Of a DNA stretch of 64,000 bases, positions 20,695-31,218 are shown piece after piece. The number at the start of each line of letters is the position of its first letter. Position 1 is the first letter of the stretch. The position numbers and the translations under genes are program-made. The notes under the pieces are model-generated. The model had not been told where the DNA came from and searched no databases. It saw nothing but the letters and a program-made list of their open reading frames with translations. Location of the stretch: positions 1,860,001-1,924,000 of the forward strand of contig JAPFFF010000008.1 of NCBI GenBank assembly GCA_039105265.1. Direction: 5' to 3'. This stretch comes from Tritrichomonas musculus. Lineage: Eukaryota > Parabasalia > Tritrichomonadida > Tritrichomonadidae.

Positions 20695-22369
20695 ATGGAA
20701 TTTCATGATTTCATAGATAAAAAAAAGGAATTATACAACTTTCTTCTTGCTTTCATTGAAAATGTCGATGATGAAATTTTCCATTTTCAAAATTTAACAA
20801 GATATCTGGAAACGCAACGGTTTGATAAAAATCACGAAGAATTCAAGTCATTTCTTCGGTTATTATTAAAAATATCAAAAAATCAACATCGAACACCAGA
20901 TTTTTTTAACAAAATAGAAAAAATTCTACAATTTTTTGAAGCTGAAATCAAGCAGACCTTCTCAAATATAGAAATATTTGATTTATTTAAAAACAGCAAG
21001 AGGATTCTTCTTTTCCTTTTTCAAAACAACATCATAACGCACGATGAATCATTAAATGATTTTTTGAAAAACAATTGTATTTATTCAAAATACAAAACCT
21101 ATCGTTTTTACTTTTTCCCTGAAATTAAATCATCCTTCAAAGACCCAAATATCAAATCAATTGAACGAGAACTTGAAGAAATTGATTCTGACATTTTTCT
21201 CAATTTTGAAGAAAACCGCCAAAAAGGTGAAAATGAGTCATATATTTGTTCACTGATTCAGAAAGATTTAGTTGATGATTTCATTTCATATGTCATTCAA
21301 ACAAACCTTCCACTTTCATCTACAATAAAACCGTCAATTTTTGAGACAAATTCATTTCTACTCAAAAATAAAGAAACATCATTAATTGAATACTCAGCAT
21401 TCTATGGGTCTATTCAAATTTTTCAATACTTACGATTGAATAACATTGAATTAAAACCGTCATTGTGGCTTTATGCAATTCATGGTAGAAATGCCGATAT
21501 AATTCATCTTCTTGAAGAGAATTTGATTGTGCCAGAAGATAAATCTTATCACAAATGTCTCGAAGAATCAATCAAATGTCACCACAATGAAATTGCCAAT
21601 TATATCATAAACAACTTCATTGATTTAAATGATGATGAAAACTATGATAACAATGCTCTTTCTTATAGTTTTCATTACTATAATTATTCGTTCTTTCCAA
21701 CCGATTTCAATAATAAATTCATATTTTATTATGCTTGTCAATACAATTACATCAAAATTGTCAAACTTCTTTTGAGCAATAAAAAAGACTTGAATTTAAA
21801 TATGACAATAATTTTGATCTAAAATATTTTTTTCATCGAGTTATAATTAATGTTTCCTAATCGAATTCAAAACTCATATTTTTGAATGGCATTCCAAAGC
21901 ATTTTAATTTTAATGAAAAAGTTTTTTAATGTTTATTTTTGAATGAAATTTTCGAATGTTTTATTTTAATTTTAATGCATTACATCTTGCTTCAGAGAAA
22001 TACAATAAAGAAATAATTGATATTTTGTTGTCAATGCCTGGTATAGAAATTGGTCCGAGATCTTTTCAAAATTGTAAGAAATTAAAAACTATAAAAATTC
22101 CTGATTCTGTAACTGAAATTGGTGATCGTGCATTTAAGAATTGTGCATCATTAAAGCAAGTGACTATTCCTTCTTCAGTTAGATCGATTGGAAAAAGTGC
22201 ATTTGCAGGATGTTTATCATTGAAAAAGATAAGCATTCCACCATCAGTAACACAAATAGGCCAAAATGCTTTTTACTTTTGTGGTTCATTAGAACAAATT
22301 ATAATTCCATCAGTTATAAATGAAGAATTAATAGGAATTAATTCCAAAGTGAAAGTTATAAAGATATAA
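20695..22369 (+). pseudogene. Ankyrin-repeat (DUF3447-like) / BspA-LRR protein gene, split
   Basis: The first frame runs from the ATG at 20695 to 21822 and encodes a helical N terminus followed by ankyrin-type repeats (SLIEYSAFYGSIQIFQYL, FIFYYACQYNYIKIVKLLL), a layout that is very abundant in trichomonads. A second frame, 21956-22369, begins inside another ankyrin repeat (ALHLASEKYNKEIIDILL) and continues into three BspA-type LRRs (IPDSVTEIGDRAFKNC and two more). The 133 bp between them are out of frame. The two parts read like one ancestral ankyrin-LRR gene that has been disrupted; the first part alone could still make a 375-aa protein. I start at ATG 20695, since the upstream in-frame codon is TTG. 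Confidence 0.7.
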
Positions 22370-22455
22370 AATAATTGTAAAGATAAAAATAAAAAAAAAA
22401 AAATGTTCTTTCTAATAATAATAAAAAATATTATTTATTAATATTCAATATGTAT

Positions 22456-23889
22456 TTAAGTATCACCATCACCTTTAATTATTGATCTAATTGAATCATA
22501 AAGGCACAAGCACATAATGACTATTCCCAAAGGTAATAAAAACCATGAAAGTGCCGTTTTCCATTTGCTTTCATTCTTGCAAATTCTCAAATAATAAATT
22601 GCAGGAAGAACGTTAGCAGCAAGAGTTGAAGTTACTCCTCCAATGAAGCCGAAAACAGTTGTTATACTTTTCACAACAGCTGCAACAACAACTGCAAGAA
22701 CCATAATTGAAATCCCCATTAAATTCCATCTCAATTTTGTAAACTCACTGCGAAAAGTTGCATCGTTAAAAGCAACTCTGCACGAGAAGAGAATCAAAGG
22801 AGTTGTCATTATCAAAAACATTCCAAAAAGGCCTTTCATAATGACAGTGAAAATTCTTCCATGAACGAAATCCTCAAAAACAATTGCATGAGTCACGTTA
22901 GGAATCAAAGCTAAATAAGGCAAAGCTCCACAAATAATGTACGCAAAACACGAAATCGAAATCACAATTGCGAAAACTTTGTATTGATTACGTCTGTGTG
23001 GACTTTTCAGTTTTTCAATAGTTGGTGTCACCATCATGTTGAATGCATAAGCAAACGCCTGGATAGAAAGAGAAGGAATAAAATATTTATTAATACTAAA
23101 ATAAGTCAGTCCTTCAAATGAATGTTTTTTAATTGAATTCAAACCGTTATTTAACACAATTAAAGAAGCCGGCTTATTTGAAGAATCTTTCATTGACAAC
23201 ACGAAAATGTAAATAGAATGAATAATATAAATTGTTATCAATACTAATGTAAAAAGTGACGCATACGATAATGCTTTAATTGACCTTAAAAACATCAATG
23301 GAAGGTCAATTACTAACGCTGGAACGCCGATCAAAAACCAACGGTTATAAACCCAATTTGGCATTTTAACAACGCCAAACTCAACAAGCTCATCAAAGAA
23401 TGTTTGAATTAACGTACATGCATATTGAAAGTGTAAAATGGCGGTTCCAAAAAGTGTCACCGAAATAATCATCAATGGAAACCATTCGTAATTGTGCTTG
23501 CTGCCTGGAAAAGAGAGAGTTATGAATTTCGCATAGTCAATGCTTTGGCCAGTTGTAACAGAAACATCAACAAGTAATATAAAGGATGAAATGGCAAAAA
23601 GAGCAAATAAAATTAATTCAATTGAATTGAGAACAATGCCCGTTAAAAAACAGTATGGAATACTTAATAAGCCTATTCCTATGTTTTGATTTAAAAAAAC
23701 AACAACTGCTCGTAAAATGGAAATTCGATTTCCTATCGTTGGCTTCGTTTTTACAAGGGTTTCTTTTAAGCTAATATTATGATCACTATTATTTGGTAAA
23801 GATGCAGAACTTGATCCAGTAAAAAGTTCAGCCTCGTCTTCGCTTTGAATAAATGAATGAGTGGCAAAAATTGGTACTGTTATTTGCAT
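22456..23889 (-). CDS. AAAP/SLC38-type amino-acid transporter
   Basis: This 477-aa integral membrane protein begins at the ATG at 23889 with a soluble N terminus of about 55 residues. About 11 hydrophobic segments follow. The first carries the family hallmark (AVVVFLNQNIGIGLLSIPYCF), where neutral amino-acid permeases have an unwound TM1 that binds substrate. Later segments include AFAYAFNMMVTPTIEKL (TM6 region) and FGFIGGVTSTLAANVLPAIYYL near the end, which is typical of the amino acid/auxin permease superfamily. It probably imports amino acids at the plasma membrane or moves them out of lysosomes; substrate and location cannot be read from sequence. Confidence 0.88.
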   Translation of the reverse strand: MQITVPIFATHSFIQSEDEAELFTGSSSASLPNNSDHNISLKETLVKTKPTIGNRISILRAVVVFLNQNIGIGLLSIPYCFLTGIVLNSIELILFALFAISSFILLVDVSVTTGQSIDYAKFITLSFPGSKHNYEWFPLMIISVTLFGTAILHFQYACTLIQTFFDELVEFGVVKMPNWVYNRWFLIGVPALVIDLPLMFLRSIKALSYASLFTLVLITIYIIHSIYIFVLSMKDSSNKPASLIVLNNGLNSIKKHSFEGLTYFSINKYFIPSLSIQAFAYAFNMMVTPTIEKLKSPHRRNQYKVFAIVISISCFAYIICGALPYLALIPNVTHAIVFEDFVHGRIFTVIMKGLFGMFLIMTTPLILFSCRVAFNDATFRSEFTKLRWNLMGISIMVLAVVVAAVVKSITTVFGFIGGVTSTLAANVLPAIYYLRICKNESKWKTALSWFLLPLGIVIMCLCLYDSIRSIIKGDGDT

Positions 23890-25386
23890 ATTTTTTTATA
23901 TTTTAGAAGAATTTATTTAACGATCATATAATTATGAATTTTTGAGAGGATTGATAAATAATTTGAATAAAATAATTTATTCAAAAGTCATCTCAGAATA
24001 TTTTGAATGGCCAATAACCCAACATATAATAAATTTTTTTTGAAATATTTTGATGTAATAATAATATTTATGCTTAAAAGAAAACATAAATGCTATTTAT
24101 GATTTTTGCTATTTTGAAAAAATGACAAATATTTATAACATCAGCTTGTTATGTGAGTGAATAGAGTACGCCGAAATAGCGTTTTCTTTTTTGAAAAAAA
24201 TTAACAAAGTAAAAAAAGCGCCATATTTTCGGTATACTATTCTTTTTGTATTTTTAATAACATTTCCAAATAAAAACTTTGTTTTTGTTGAAAAATTGGT
24301 GTTTTTTGAATATTAAAAAGGGTTCGACGTTTGGCGGTTATCATATTCTAAAATTATAAAAAATTAATAATAAATAATATTAACATTATCAATAACATAA
24401 TGCAATTTTAAATATGAAGCCGATTCTATTAGCCAAAATAGAGATATTTCACTAAAAAAAATAAAAACAGAAAAAGTTTAACTTTTGAAAGGGGAAAATA
24501 TTTTTGAGTTCTTATCTAATTCCCACCATCCAAAGAGATTTTGGGAATTTGTAAATATCCAAATATATAAATATTTTATAACCTTCATATCATATATTCT
24601 TTTTTCATAATTTTATTTACATATTTTAAATTCATTAAAAAGTAATTAATTGAATATCATTTAAGATAATATTATTTATGAAAAATAAAATTGAATTAAT
24701 ACGTTATTATAATTAATTCTCAATTGTGATATACAAATAAACTGAGTTAAAATGTAAAAATATATTTTATAATAATATAAATGTGATTTATAATATATAT
24801 AATAAATACATTATCATTAATATGAGGATATTACTAATATATTATCAAAAAAATAAGTATTTGTTAATAAAAATAATTTATTTTCAAAATTCTGATATTA
24901 TCAAAATAATTTTTTCAAAAACTAACATTTGATTCAATTTTAAATTCAAAATTTTTATTTAGAAAAAAATAATAATTTCTTGAATATCAATAATATAATT
25001 TATTAACAGTTATTAATATATTTCAAAGCTACATATAAATAATGTAAATAGTAAATCATTTAAGAAAATACCTCAAGTAGCATAATAAAAACACTATTTT
25101 TAATGATTTTTTGAATAAATAATGAATTTTTTAATTTTTAAGATATAATAAATGAATCCGAATTCTATTTTATATTGATATAAAAATTTATTAATTAAAA
25201 ATGATATCTAATTTTTAAGATATAATTATTTTTCAATCAAAAAAAATTTGAGAGAGTCGACCCCTTTTGAATATTATCATATATTTTACAATAACTAACT
25301 TTTTTTCAGAAAAAGTGGAGAATTACAAAAAACATGATATTTTCGATAAAAAAATATTTTTAAAAAAAATCAAGTTTCTTCTTTTT
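23890..25386. other. AT-rich intergenic region with inverted repeats
   Basis: No gene is seen in about 1.5 kb. An imperfect inverted repeat lies at 24159-24181 and 24219-24242 (left arm starts GAATAGAGTACGCCGAAA), a compact hairpin or very small MITE. A second, wider pair sits at 24308-24328 and 25256-25277 (aaagggttcgac against gtcgaccccttt) and could be the ends of a 970-bp element, but I find no convincing target duplication. Confidence 0.45.
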
Positions 25387-25878
25387 TTATATAAAAGCAT
25401 TTAAAGTTCTCATATACTTTATTTTTTCCAATAACTTAACCAATATACCTAATTTGAATTGTTTCTTTAATAAAATTTTATGTAATTTGACAAACAAAAA
25501 ACAATTACATGGGGAAGAATGAAGATGAATCGCAATATCTGTAATTTTATCCCAAATTGGATTTGTTGAACCTCTGATATGGGCCCAAAAATAATCCCCA
25601 TTCTCCAATCTTTTATGTTTCAATTGTTTTTGGCTTGATCTCACATATAAATTGAATACATTCAACGTCCTTTGCAATGATAATGGCTTAATTTCATAAT
25701 TGTGAAGTGTTGAGCTTGATAAATATGCATTCATTTCTTCATTTCTTTGTCTTCTGGGTGATTTTCATTCGCTTCATTGTTGTGTGAATTTTCTTGATAT
25801 TCAGCATCATTTTCTGAAGTTGGATCATATGTAAATTCAGTTCCATCCATATTCCAGCATCATCTGAACTATGTATAT
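25387..25878 (-). pseudogene. Decayed hAT-like transposase, C-terminal part
   Basis: The minus strand here is coding-like but spread over more than one frame. The best stretch (25387-25734) contains YFWAHIRGSTNPIWDKI, then IAIHLHSSPCNC and KLHKILLKKQFKLG. The order of these words resembles the hAT C-terminal dimerisation domain, where a W-rich start is followed by a short-residue PxSxxxER segment and an IHxxxRNRL segment; the ER pair is not preserved. An acidic low-complexity stretch (ENDAEYQENSHNNEAN) lies upstream in a different frame. The palindromic element begins immediately at the upstream side. The match is read by eye and moderate; a host gene cannot be excluded. Confidence 0.42.
25874..25878. 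repeat. Candidate target-site duplication, left copy
   Basis: The bases tatat precede the element and recur at 47908-47912 after it. The match extends to six (tatata) if one terminal base of the element is shared. It is AT-only and therefore weak on its own, but it coincides exactly with the point where mirror symmetry stops. Confidence 0.45.
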
Positions 25879-25996
25879 AGTAGTATATACGAGTCGGTTT
25901 TCGCTGTGGGTCGCAGGTCTGGACTAAGAACGAACTCGTCATAAAAGAAAAAAAGAAAAAAGAAAAAAAGAAAAAAGAAAAGAAAAGAAAAAAATA
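25879..25996. repeat. Element terminus: hairpin segment plus polypurine tract
   Basis: The terminal 60 bases are notably richer in G+C than the surroundings and contain the inverted pair acgagt / actcgt (about 25889-25894 and 25933-25939), so each strand could fold back. A polypurine tract of A-runs broken by single G follows (25939-25996), a mirror-repeat type able to form triplex DNA. The mirror copy is at 47790-47907. Confidence 0.7.
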
Positions 25997-26007
25997 TTCT
26001 TGTTCTC

Positions 26008-26200
26008 ACTACTGCTCCCCATCCATGAAACGGCACAGGTACCCCACCCCACAACCGCCCATCTATGAAACGGCACAGGTACCTGCCCCACTGCCCACTA
26101 TCTATGAAACAGCACAGGTGCCCCACCCCACTGCCCTCCATCTACGAAACAGCTTAGGTACCCCGCCATCTATGAAACGGCACAGGTAGCACCCCGAGAA
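26008..26200. repeat. GC-rich 40-bp minisatellite, left
   Basis: About five imperfect copies of a unit containing gaaacggcacaggtaccc and ccaccccac. The mirror array at 47546-47778 has exactly one more 40-bp unit. The G+C content contrasts sharply with the AT-rich host. Open frames across it are by-products of the repeat. Confidence 0.85.
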
Positions 26201-26267
26201 TCTCGTACATATCACCATCTACTTAATGGCACATGTACTCCACCACGAGGACCATCTTAGAAAAGAC

Positions 26268-27417
26268 CTACTAATACATCTATGCTAATACATCCATACT
26301 AATATATCCATACTAATACATCCATACTAATATATCCATACTAATACATCTATGCTAATACATCCATACTAATATATCCATACTAATATATCCATACTAA
26401 TATATCCATACTAATATATCCATACTAATATATCCATACTAATATATCCATACTAATATATCCATACTAATATATCCATACTAATATATCCATACTAATA
26501 TATCCATACTAATATATCTATGCTAATACATCCATACTAATATATCCATACTAATACATCTATGCTAATATATCCATACTAATATATCCATACTAATATA
26601 TCTATGCTAATACATCCATACTAATATATCCATACTAATACATCTATGCTAATACATCCATACTAATACATCTATGCTAATACATCCATACTAATATATC
26701 CATACTAATACATCCATACTAATATATCCATACTAATACATCTATGCTAATACATCCATACTAATATATCCATACTAATACATCCATACTAATATATCCA
26801 TACTAATACATCTATGCTAATACATCCATACTAATATATCCATACTAATATATCCATACTAATATATCCATACTAATATATCCATACTAATATATCTATA
26901 CTAATACATCTATGCTAATACATCCATACTAATATATCCATACTAATATATCTATACTAATATATCCATACTAATATATCCATACTAATATATCCATACT
27001 AATATATCCATACTAATACATCTATACTAATACATCTATACTAATACATCTATACTAATACATCTATACTAATACATCTATACTAATACATCTATACTAA
27101 TACATCTATACTAATACATCTATACTAATACATCTATACTAATACATCTATACTAATACATCTATACTAATACATCTATACTAATACATCTATACTAATA
27201 CATCTATACTAATACATCTATACTAATACATCTATACTAATACATCTATACTAATACATCTATACTAATACATCTATACTAATACATCTATACTAATACA
27301 TCTATACTAATACATCTATACTAATACATCTATACTAATACATCTATACTAATACATCTATACTAATACATCTATACTAATACATCTATACTAATACATC
27401 TATACTAATATATCCAC
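26268..27417. repeat. 14-bp minisatellite, left, about 80 copies
   Basis: Two unit types, atatatccatacta and atacatctatacta, with a third atacatctatgcta. The outer two thirds mix the types; the inner third next to the 826-aa gene (about 27010-27410) is a homogeneous run of one type, a sign of local amplification. The top strand is almost free of G. The mirror array at 46357-47478 is 28 bp (two units) shorter. Confidence 0.93.
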
Positions 27418-27499
27418 TTATAATACATTAAAAAAACACACTAACAAAAAATACAAACAACCTGTTTTCGTTTTAAATATGTTTTTTATTCGTTTGTAA

Positions 27500-29980
27500 A
27501 TGCAACCACTAACTACAAACTGCGATAGCCAAGAAGAACAAGGAACTTTCGAAACAATTCGCGAACTCGATTACAATATATTCGATAAAGAAGGTGTTAA
27601 GCTTCCTTTCTCTTACTTCTATACTAACTCCAATTTCGAAACATTGCTGCATAACATAACATATACATTAAACATTAACGATACAGCCAATATCGATTTT
27701 ACGCTTGGTGGAACAAACAATAAAGAGCTTAAACCATTATGTTCTAGATTCTGCGATAATATTATTATCCATTTTATTATACCCGAAGATATTATAAAGA
27801 ATAATAAAGCATTAAAGAATTATATTAAACGTAAGGGAACAAACGACCAACCAGAAGAGAATACACCAAAGTCCAAAGAAGACCGACAATTTAATAAAGT
27901 TCTTAAAGAAATTACGCCATTCCTTGCTAACAATACAGAAATTATTAGAGAGTTATTTAATAAATTCGATATACTAATTAATAAGACAAGCATAAAGCCG
28001 ACATCGTTTAAAGTCGATAAAGGAACCATTAAACAGTTTATTAAAATATCTCTGCAAGATGTTCCACTAGATAAGGTTCTTAATATTGTATGCAATAAAG
28101 AGAGAATTAAAGAGTTTAACGATAATGGTATATTTATAAACGATATCGAAATAATCCAAGACTTTAGCGGAACCATTAACAAGAAGGATGTTATAGATTA
28201 TTTATTAACGAAGCCAGACTTTAGAAAAGAAGGAGAGGAATCCATTAACAACAATACAACAGAAGAACCGATTAAAATAATTATAGATAATAATGCATCT
28301 GTCGGTTCCAATTGTTTAACATTTATAACGAATTCTTCTTTTGGTGCTGTTAGGTATAATTTTTATAATAAATTCGCGCAAGCAATAGAATCTCCAAATG
28401 TTCGAGGTAGTGTCGGAAACCATTACAGCCATTGGATAAATAACCAAGAACAGATATTAAAGGATAATATTAAGAAATCTCTCGATACAGGTATTTTAAG
28501 ATTAGAAATAACATATTATATCGATAACCAAGCGATAACAGAAGAATACATTAACAAACACCTCGATTATTTTGTTTATATATTACCTCCAAATCTTATA
28601 TTCTATAACAGTATATCCAAGCAATGGTCGCTATTACTTAATGCTATTAAATATAATCTTTGTGTTGTGGATTTGGATTATAACTTGGCTTTGTTCTCTT
28701 ACTCGATAAACAAGCTAACAAACAACATAAACGGCTTTTATATTAAGAACGTTAATACAAACAAGCTTTCGAACATACTTAAATTATATTCGTTTAATTA
28801 TCCAATTATTCTGGTATCATTTAAGCGAACTATCGAAGAAGGAAACGACAATTTGCTTATTAAACAACGAATATATACAAAAGAACTAATAAACACAATA
28901 AACAAATCGTTTGTATTAAACGAACTAATAACTTATATATCGAACGGAAATACTTACTTTACACCATTTATTACTAAAGATACAACCATTAAAGCCGAAG
29001 ATGTAGGTTTATTAGATTGCCCGATTTGTCGCTTACGATTACAACCAAAGAAGAACATAAACCAATTTACAACCTATAACATTCCTATAGTGTTTAAACC
29101 AATCGATAACATAAGCAAAATAACCAAACTGTTAAAGAAAGACAAAGAAGAGAATCTATTTAAAAATGCGAGAGAAGAATTAATAAACGAACTAATAAAA
29201 CAAAAAGAAGAAGAGTCTAACCAACAGATACAAGATACCACAAAAATAAAGAGTATGTTTATTAATTCGTTTAACGATACTCTTAATTCGAACAAACATA
29301 AATTAATCGAATTGGAGAACAAGACGCATTTATTTGTTTATGCTTTTAAATTTATATTTACTCGATATGGGAACAAGGCTTTATTATTATGCAGTAAACA
29401 AAACAATATTGGTAGCGAATCTAATTTATCTATTTACTGGTCGGTTAATTCTGTTTACGATTATTTACGAGAGAACATTAACAAATGGACAGAAATAGCG
29501 AATAACATTTATGGCTCTTCGTTAGGAATACCTATAATAGAGATAGAAAAGGAAGGTGTCTATTATAATGCTTCTCGTAATCTCCGTGCAAAAATAAATA
29601 TTGTTAACAGCACAACAACAAGAGACGAGATACATGTTAACCAACCTCTAGAGTATTACACGAACACAGCAATAGATAAAGAAGTACCGAACAATATTAA
29701 AGACGATAATATATTAACACATAACAGTTATCGTAAAGGAAAACACGAACCAATAGATAAACTTGTTAAAGAAGGGGATGCTATCGAAATTTTTAATACT
29801 TTCGAATATAAAGGAAGCTATTTAATTAGTTTTCGATTAGATGGCAAGGAATTAACAGCAAAGAGCACTAGATTCCTAGACGATATAATTAAAGACAAAG
29901 AAAGTGTTTTTAAAGTTGTTGTTGGTGCACCAAAGATGCACCCAATTAGTAGACGACATTGTTATTATTTTATTTCTTAA
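27500..29980 (+). CDS. 826-aa protein of the palindromic element (left copy), family unrecognised
   Basis: This is the only long gene of the element, present once per arm with the same translation. It starts at an ATG 80 bp inside the 14-bp array. I do not recognise a family. There is no Walker A, no DDE or tyrosine-recombinase signature, and no polymerase DTD motif. Visible parts: a charged N terminus; a region around residues 285-400 with RGSVGNHYSHW, LRLEITYYID and LPPNLIFYNSISKQ; a CPIC pair at about 506-509; a lysine/glutamate-rich, probably coiled segment (about 545-585); and a compact C-terminal domain from about 755 (VKEGDAIEI ... VVVGAPK ... CYYF). Homologues of the 355-380 region and of the C-terminal domain occur separately in the same arm (36085-36273 and 30952-31206). 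As the only large gene it probably serves the element's own replication or movement, which is inference. Confidence 0.85.
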   Translation: MQPLTTNCDSQEEQGTFETIRELDYNIFDKEGVKLPFSYFYTNSNFETLLHNITYTLNINDTANIDFTLGGTNNKELKPLCSRFCDNIIIHFIIPEDIIKNNKALKNYIKRKGTNDQPEENTPKSKEDRQFNKVLKEITPFLANNTEIIRELFNKFDILINKTSIKPTSFKVDKGTIKQFIKISLQDVPLDKVLNIVCNKERIKEFNDNGIFINDIEIIQDFSGTINKKDVIDYLLTKPDFRKEGEESINNNTTEEPIKIIIDNNASVGSNCLTFITNSSFGAVRYNFYNKFAQAIESPNVRGSVGNHYSHWINNQEQILKDNIKKSLDTGILRLEITYYIDNQAITEEYINKHLDYFVYILPPNLIFYNSISKQWSLLLNAIKYNLCVVDLDYNLALFSYSINKLTNNINGFYIKNVNTNKLSNILKLYSFNYPIILVSFKRTIEEGNDNLLIKQRIYTKELINTINKSFVLNELITYISNGNTYFTPFITKDTTIKAEDVGLLDCPICRLRLQPKKNINQFTTYNIPIVFKPIDNISKITKLLKKDKEENLFKNAREELINELIKQKEEESNQQIQDTTKIKSMFINSFNDTLNSNKHKLIELENKTHLFVYAFKFIFTRYGNKALLLCSKQNNIGSESNLSIYWSVNSVYDYLRENINKWTEIANNIYGSSLGIPIIEIEKEGVYYNASRNLRAKINIVNSTTTRDEIHVNQPLEYYTNTAIDKEVPNNIKDDNILTHNSYRKGKHEPIDKLVKEGDAIEIFNTFEYKGSYLISFRLDGKELTAKSTRFLDDIIKDKESVFKVVVGAPKMHPISRRHCYYFIS

Positions 29981-29991
29981 AGCAGGAAGCA

Positions 29992-30091
29992 GACATAACC
30001 AAATATTATAACAATTAATTGCTACTTTTAAGATTTATACAATATTCTATTTTCCACAAAGGAACAACATTATTAGAAACGCATAGAGTGA
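29992..30091. repeat. Recurrent non-coding module, copy i (left arm)
   Basis: Directly after the 826-aa stop lies a block carrying ataaccaaatattataac, ttaattgctactttt, ccacaaaggaacaacatt and agaaacgcatagag in that order. The same words in the same order and orientation recur at 31494-31608, and a weaker partial copy appears near 32092-32180. Being downstream of two related coding stretches, it may be a shared 3' processing or replication signal. Mirror copy at 43683-43782. Confidence 0.65.
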
Positions 30092-30170
30092 CCCATTTAC
30101 ATTATCCAGGTGGCAAATTCTACCATCTCTAAAACGCGACCATATAAAGCAACATTTTTGCTGTTTAGAG

Positions 30171-30330
30171 GTTTTATAGTATATCCATTAATATATCCAA
30201 CAATATATCCAACAATATATCCAACAATATATCCAACAATATATCCACCAATACAATCCAATAGTATATCTATTAATACATCCACTATTATATCCACTAA
30301 TACATCCACTTATAATATATCCATGCGAGC
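30171..30330. repeat. Short tandem block built on atatccaacaat
   Basis: About five copies of a 12-bp unit followed by degenerate derivatives (atatccactaatac). Open frames on both strands here (repeats of YPTI or YIVG) are products of the periodicity, not supported genes. Mirror copy at 43444-43603. Confidence 0.75.
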
Positions 30331-30427
30331 TATATTACATAAAGATATAGAGGTATCTAACTAGACAGGTATCTAACAAAGCATAGAGGTATCGTATAAA
30401 ACCAATAGGTATCGCACAAAACCATAT

Positions 30428-30740
30428 ACTCTATATACTACTAACTATATACTACTACTAACTATATACTACTACTAACTATATACTACTACTAACTATA
30501 TACTACTACTAACTATATACTACTACTAACTATATACTACTACTAACTATATACTACTACTAACTATATACTACTACTAACTATATACTACTACTAACTA
30601 TATACTACTACTAACTATATACTACTACTAACTATATACTACTACTAACTATATACTACTACTAACTATATACTACTACTAACTATATACTACTACTAAC
30701 TATATACTACTACTAACTATATACTACTACTAACTATATA
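30428..30740. repeat. 17-bp satellite, left
   Basis: A near-perfect array of actatatactactacta, about 18 copies. The mirror array (42899-43346) is 135 bp longer, equal to eight units less one base; one 16-base variant unit in the right array accounts for the odd base. About 200 bp of diverged tandem derivatives (atatacaagttatatacc and similar) follow. Confidence 0.9.
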
Positions 30741-30951
30741 CCAACTACATACTACCTACATACTAATTACATATTAACAATATACAAGTTATATACCCCA
30801 TATACTAATTACATACTACATACCCCATACGCAACATATATACCAAATACGTATTAACTATGCATTAATTACATACTACCTATATACCAACTACATACTA
30901 ATTACATATTAACAATATACAAGTTATATACCTTATATACAAACTATATGA

Positions 30952-31206
30952 AAAAAGATAGACGACGATGTTAAACTAGGAGATACAGTTAAGATAGTTG
31001 GGTACAAACTACTTAAAAGTTCGTTATTAATACGTTGTTCTATTAATAGCGGAGACCTAAAAAATTATATAGCGACATACTGGCTTAAGGAAATTATCCT
31101 TGGTAAACTTAAATCTACAAAAATAACCAAATGTATAGAAGCTATTGTTGGACCCACTAAGACCACACCACAAAAACAGAAATGCTATATTTATGTGGTT
31201 AGATAA
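30952..31206 (+). CDS. Stand-alone homologue of the 826-aa C-terminal domain (left copy)
   Basis: An open stretch of 84 codons without an obvious ATG start is clearly coding-like. It aligns with residues about 755-826 of the element's main protein: VKLGDTVKI against VKEGDAIEI, YWLKEIIL against RFLDDIIK, CIEAIVGPTK against VFKVVVGAPK, and CYIYVV against CYYFIS at the end. It stops 12 bp before the end of the convergent 86-aa ORF. It may be a domain-sized gene or the remaining end of a second, diverged copy of the main gene. The mirror copy is 42433-42687. Confidence 0.6.
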   Translation, partial: KKIDDDVKLGDTVKIVGYKLLKSSLLIRCSINSGDLKNYIATYWLKEIILGKLKSTKITKCIEAIVGPTKTTPQKQKCYIYVVR

Positions 31207-31218
31207 AAATAATTTATT

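Noticed and set aside
25739-26141. Frames crossing the left terminus of the element
   Set aside because: They run from host flank through polypurine and GC-rich minisatellite sequence; open only because of repeat composition.
26268-27417. CRISPR-like array
   Set aside because: Units of 14 bp follow one another without spacers; it is a minisatellite in a eukaryotic context.
26268-27417. True chromosomal telomere
   Set aside because: The repeat is internal, mirrored and followed by unique host sequence on both sides; it only shares strand polarity with telomeres.
30097-30364. Frames encoding YIVG or YPTI repeats on opposite strands
   Set aside because: Both are translations of the same 12-bp tandem block; a block of multiple-of-three period stays open on both strands by chance.
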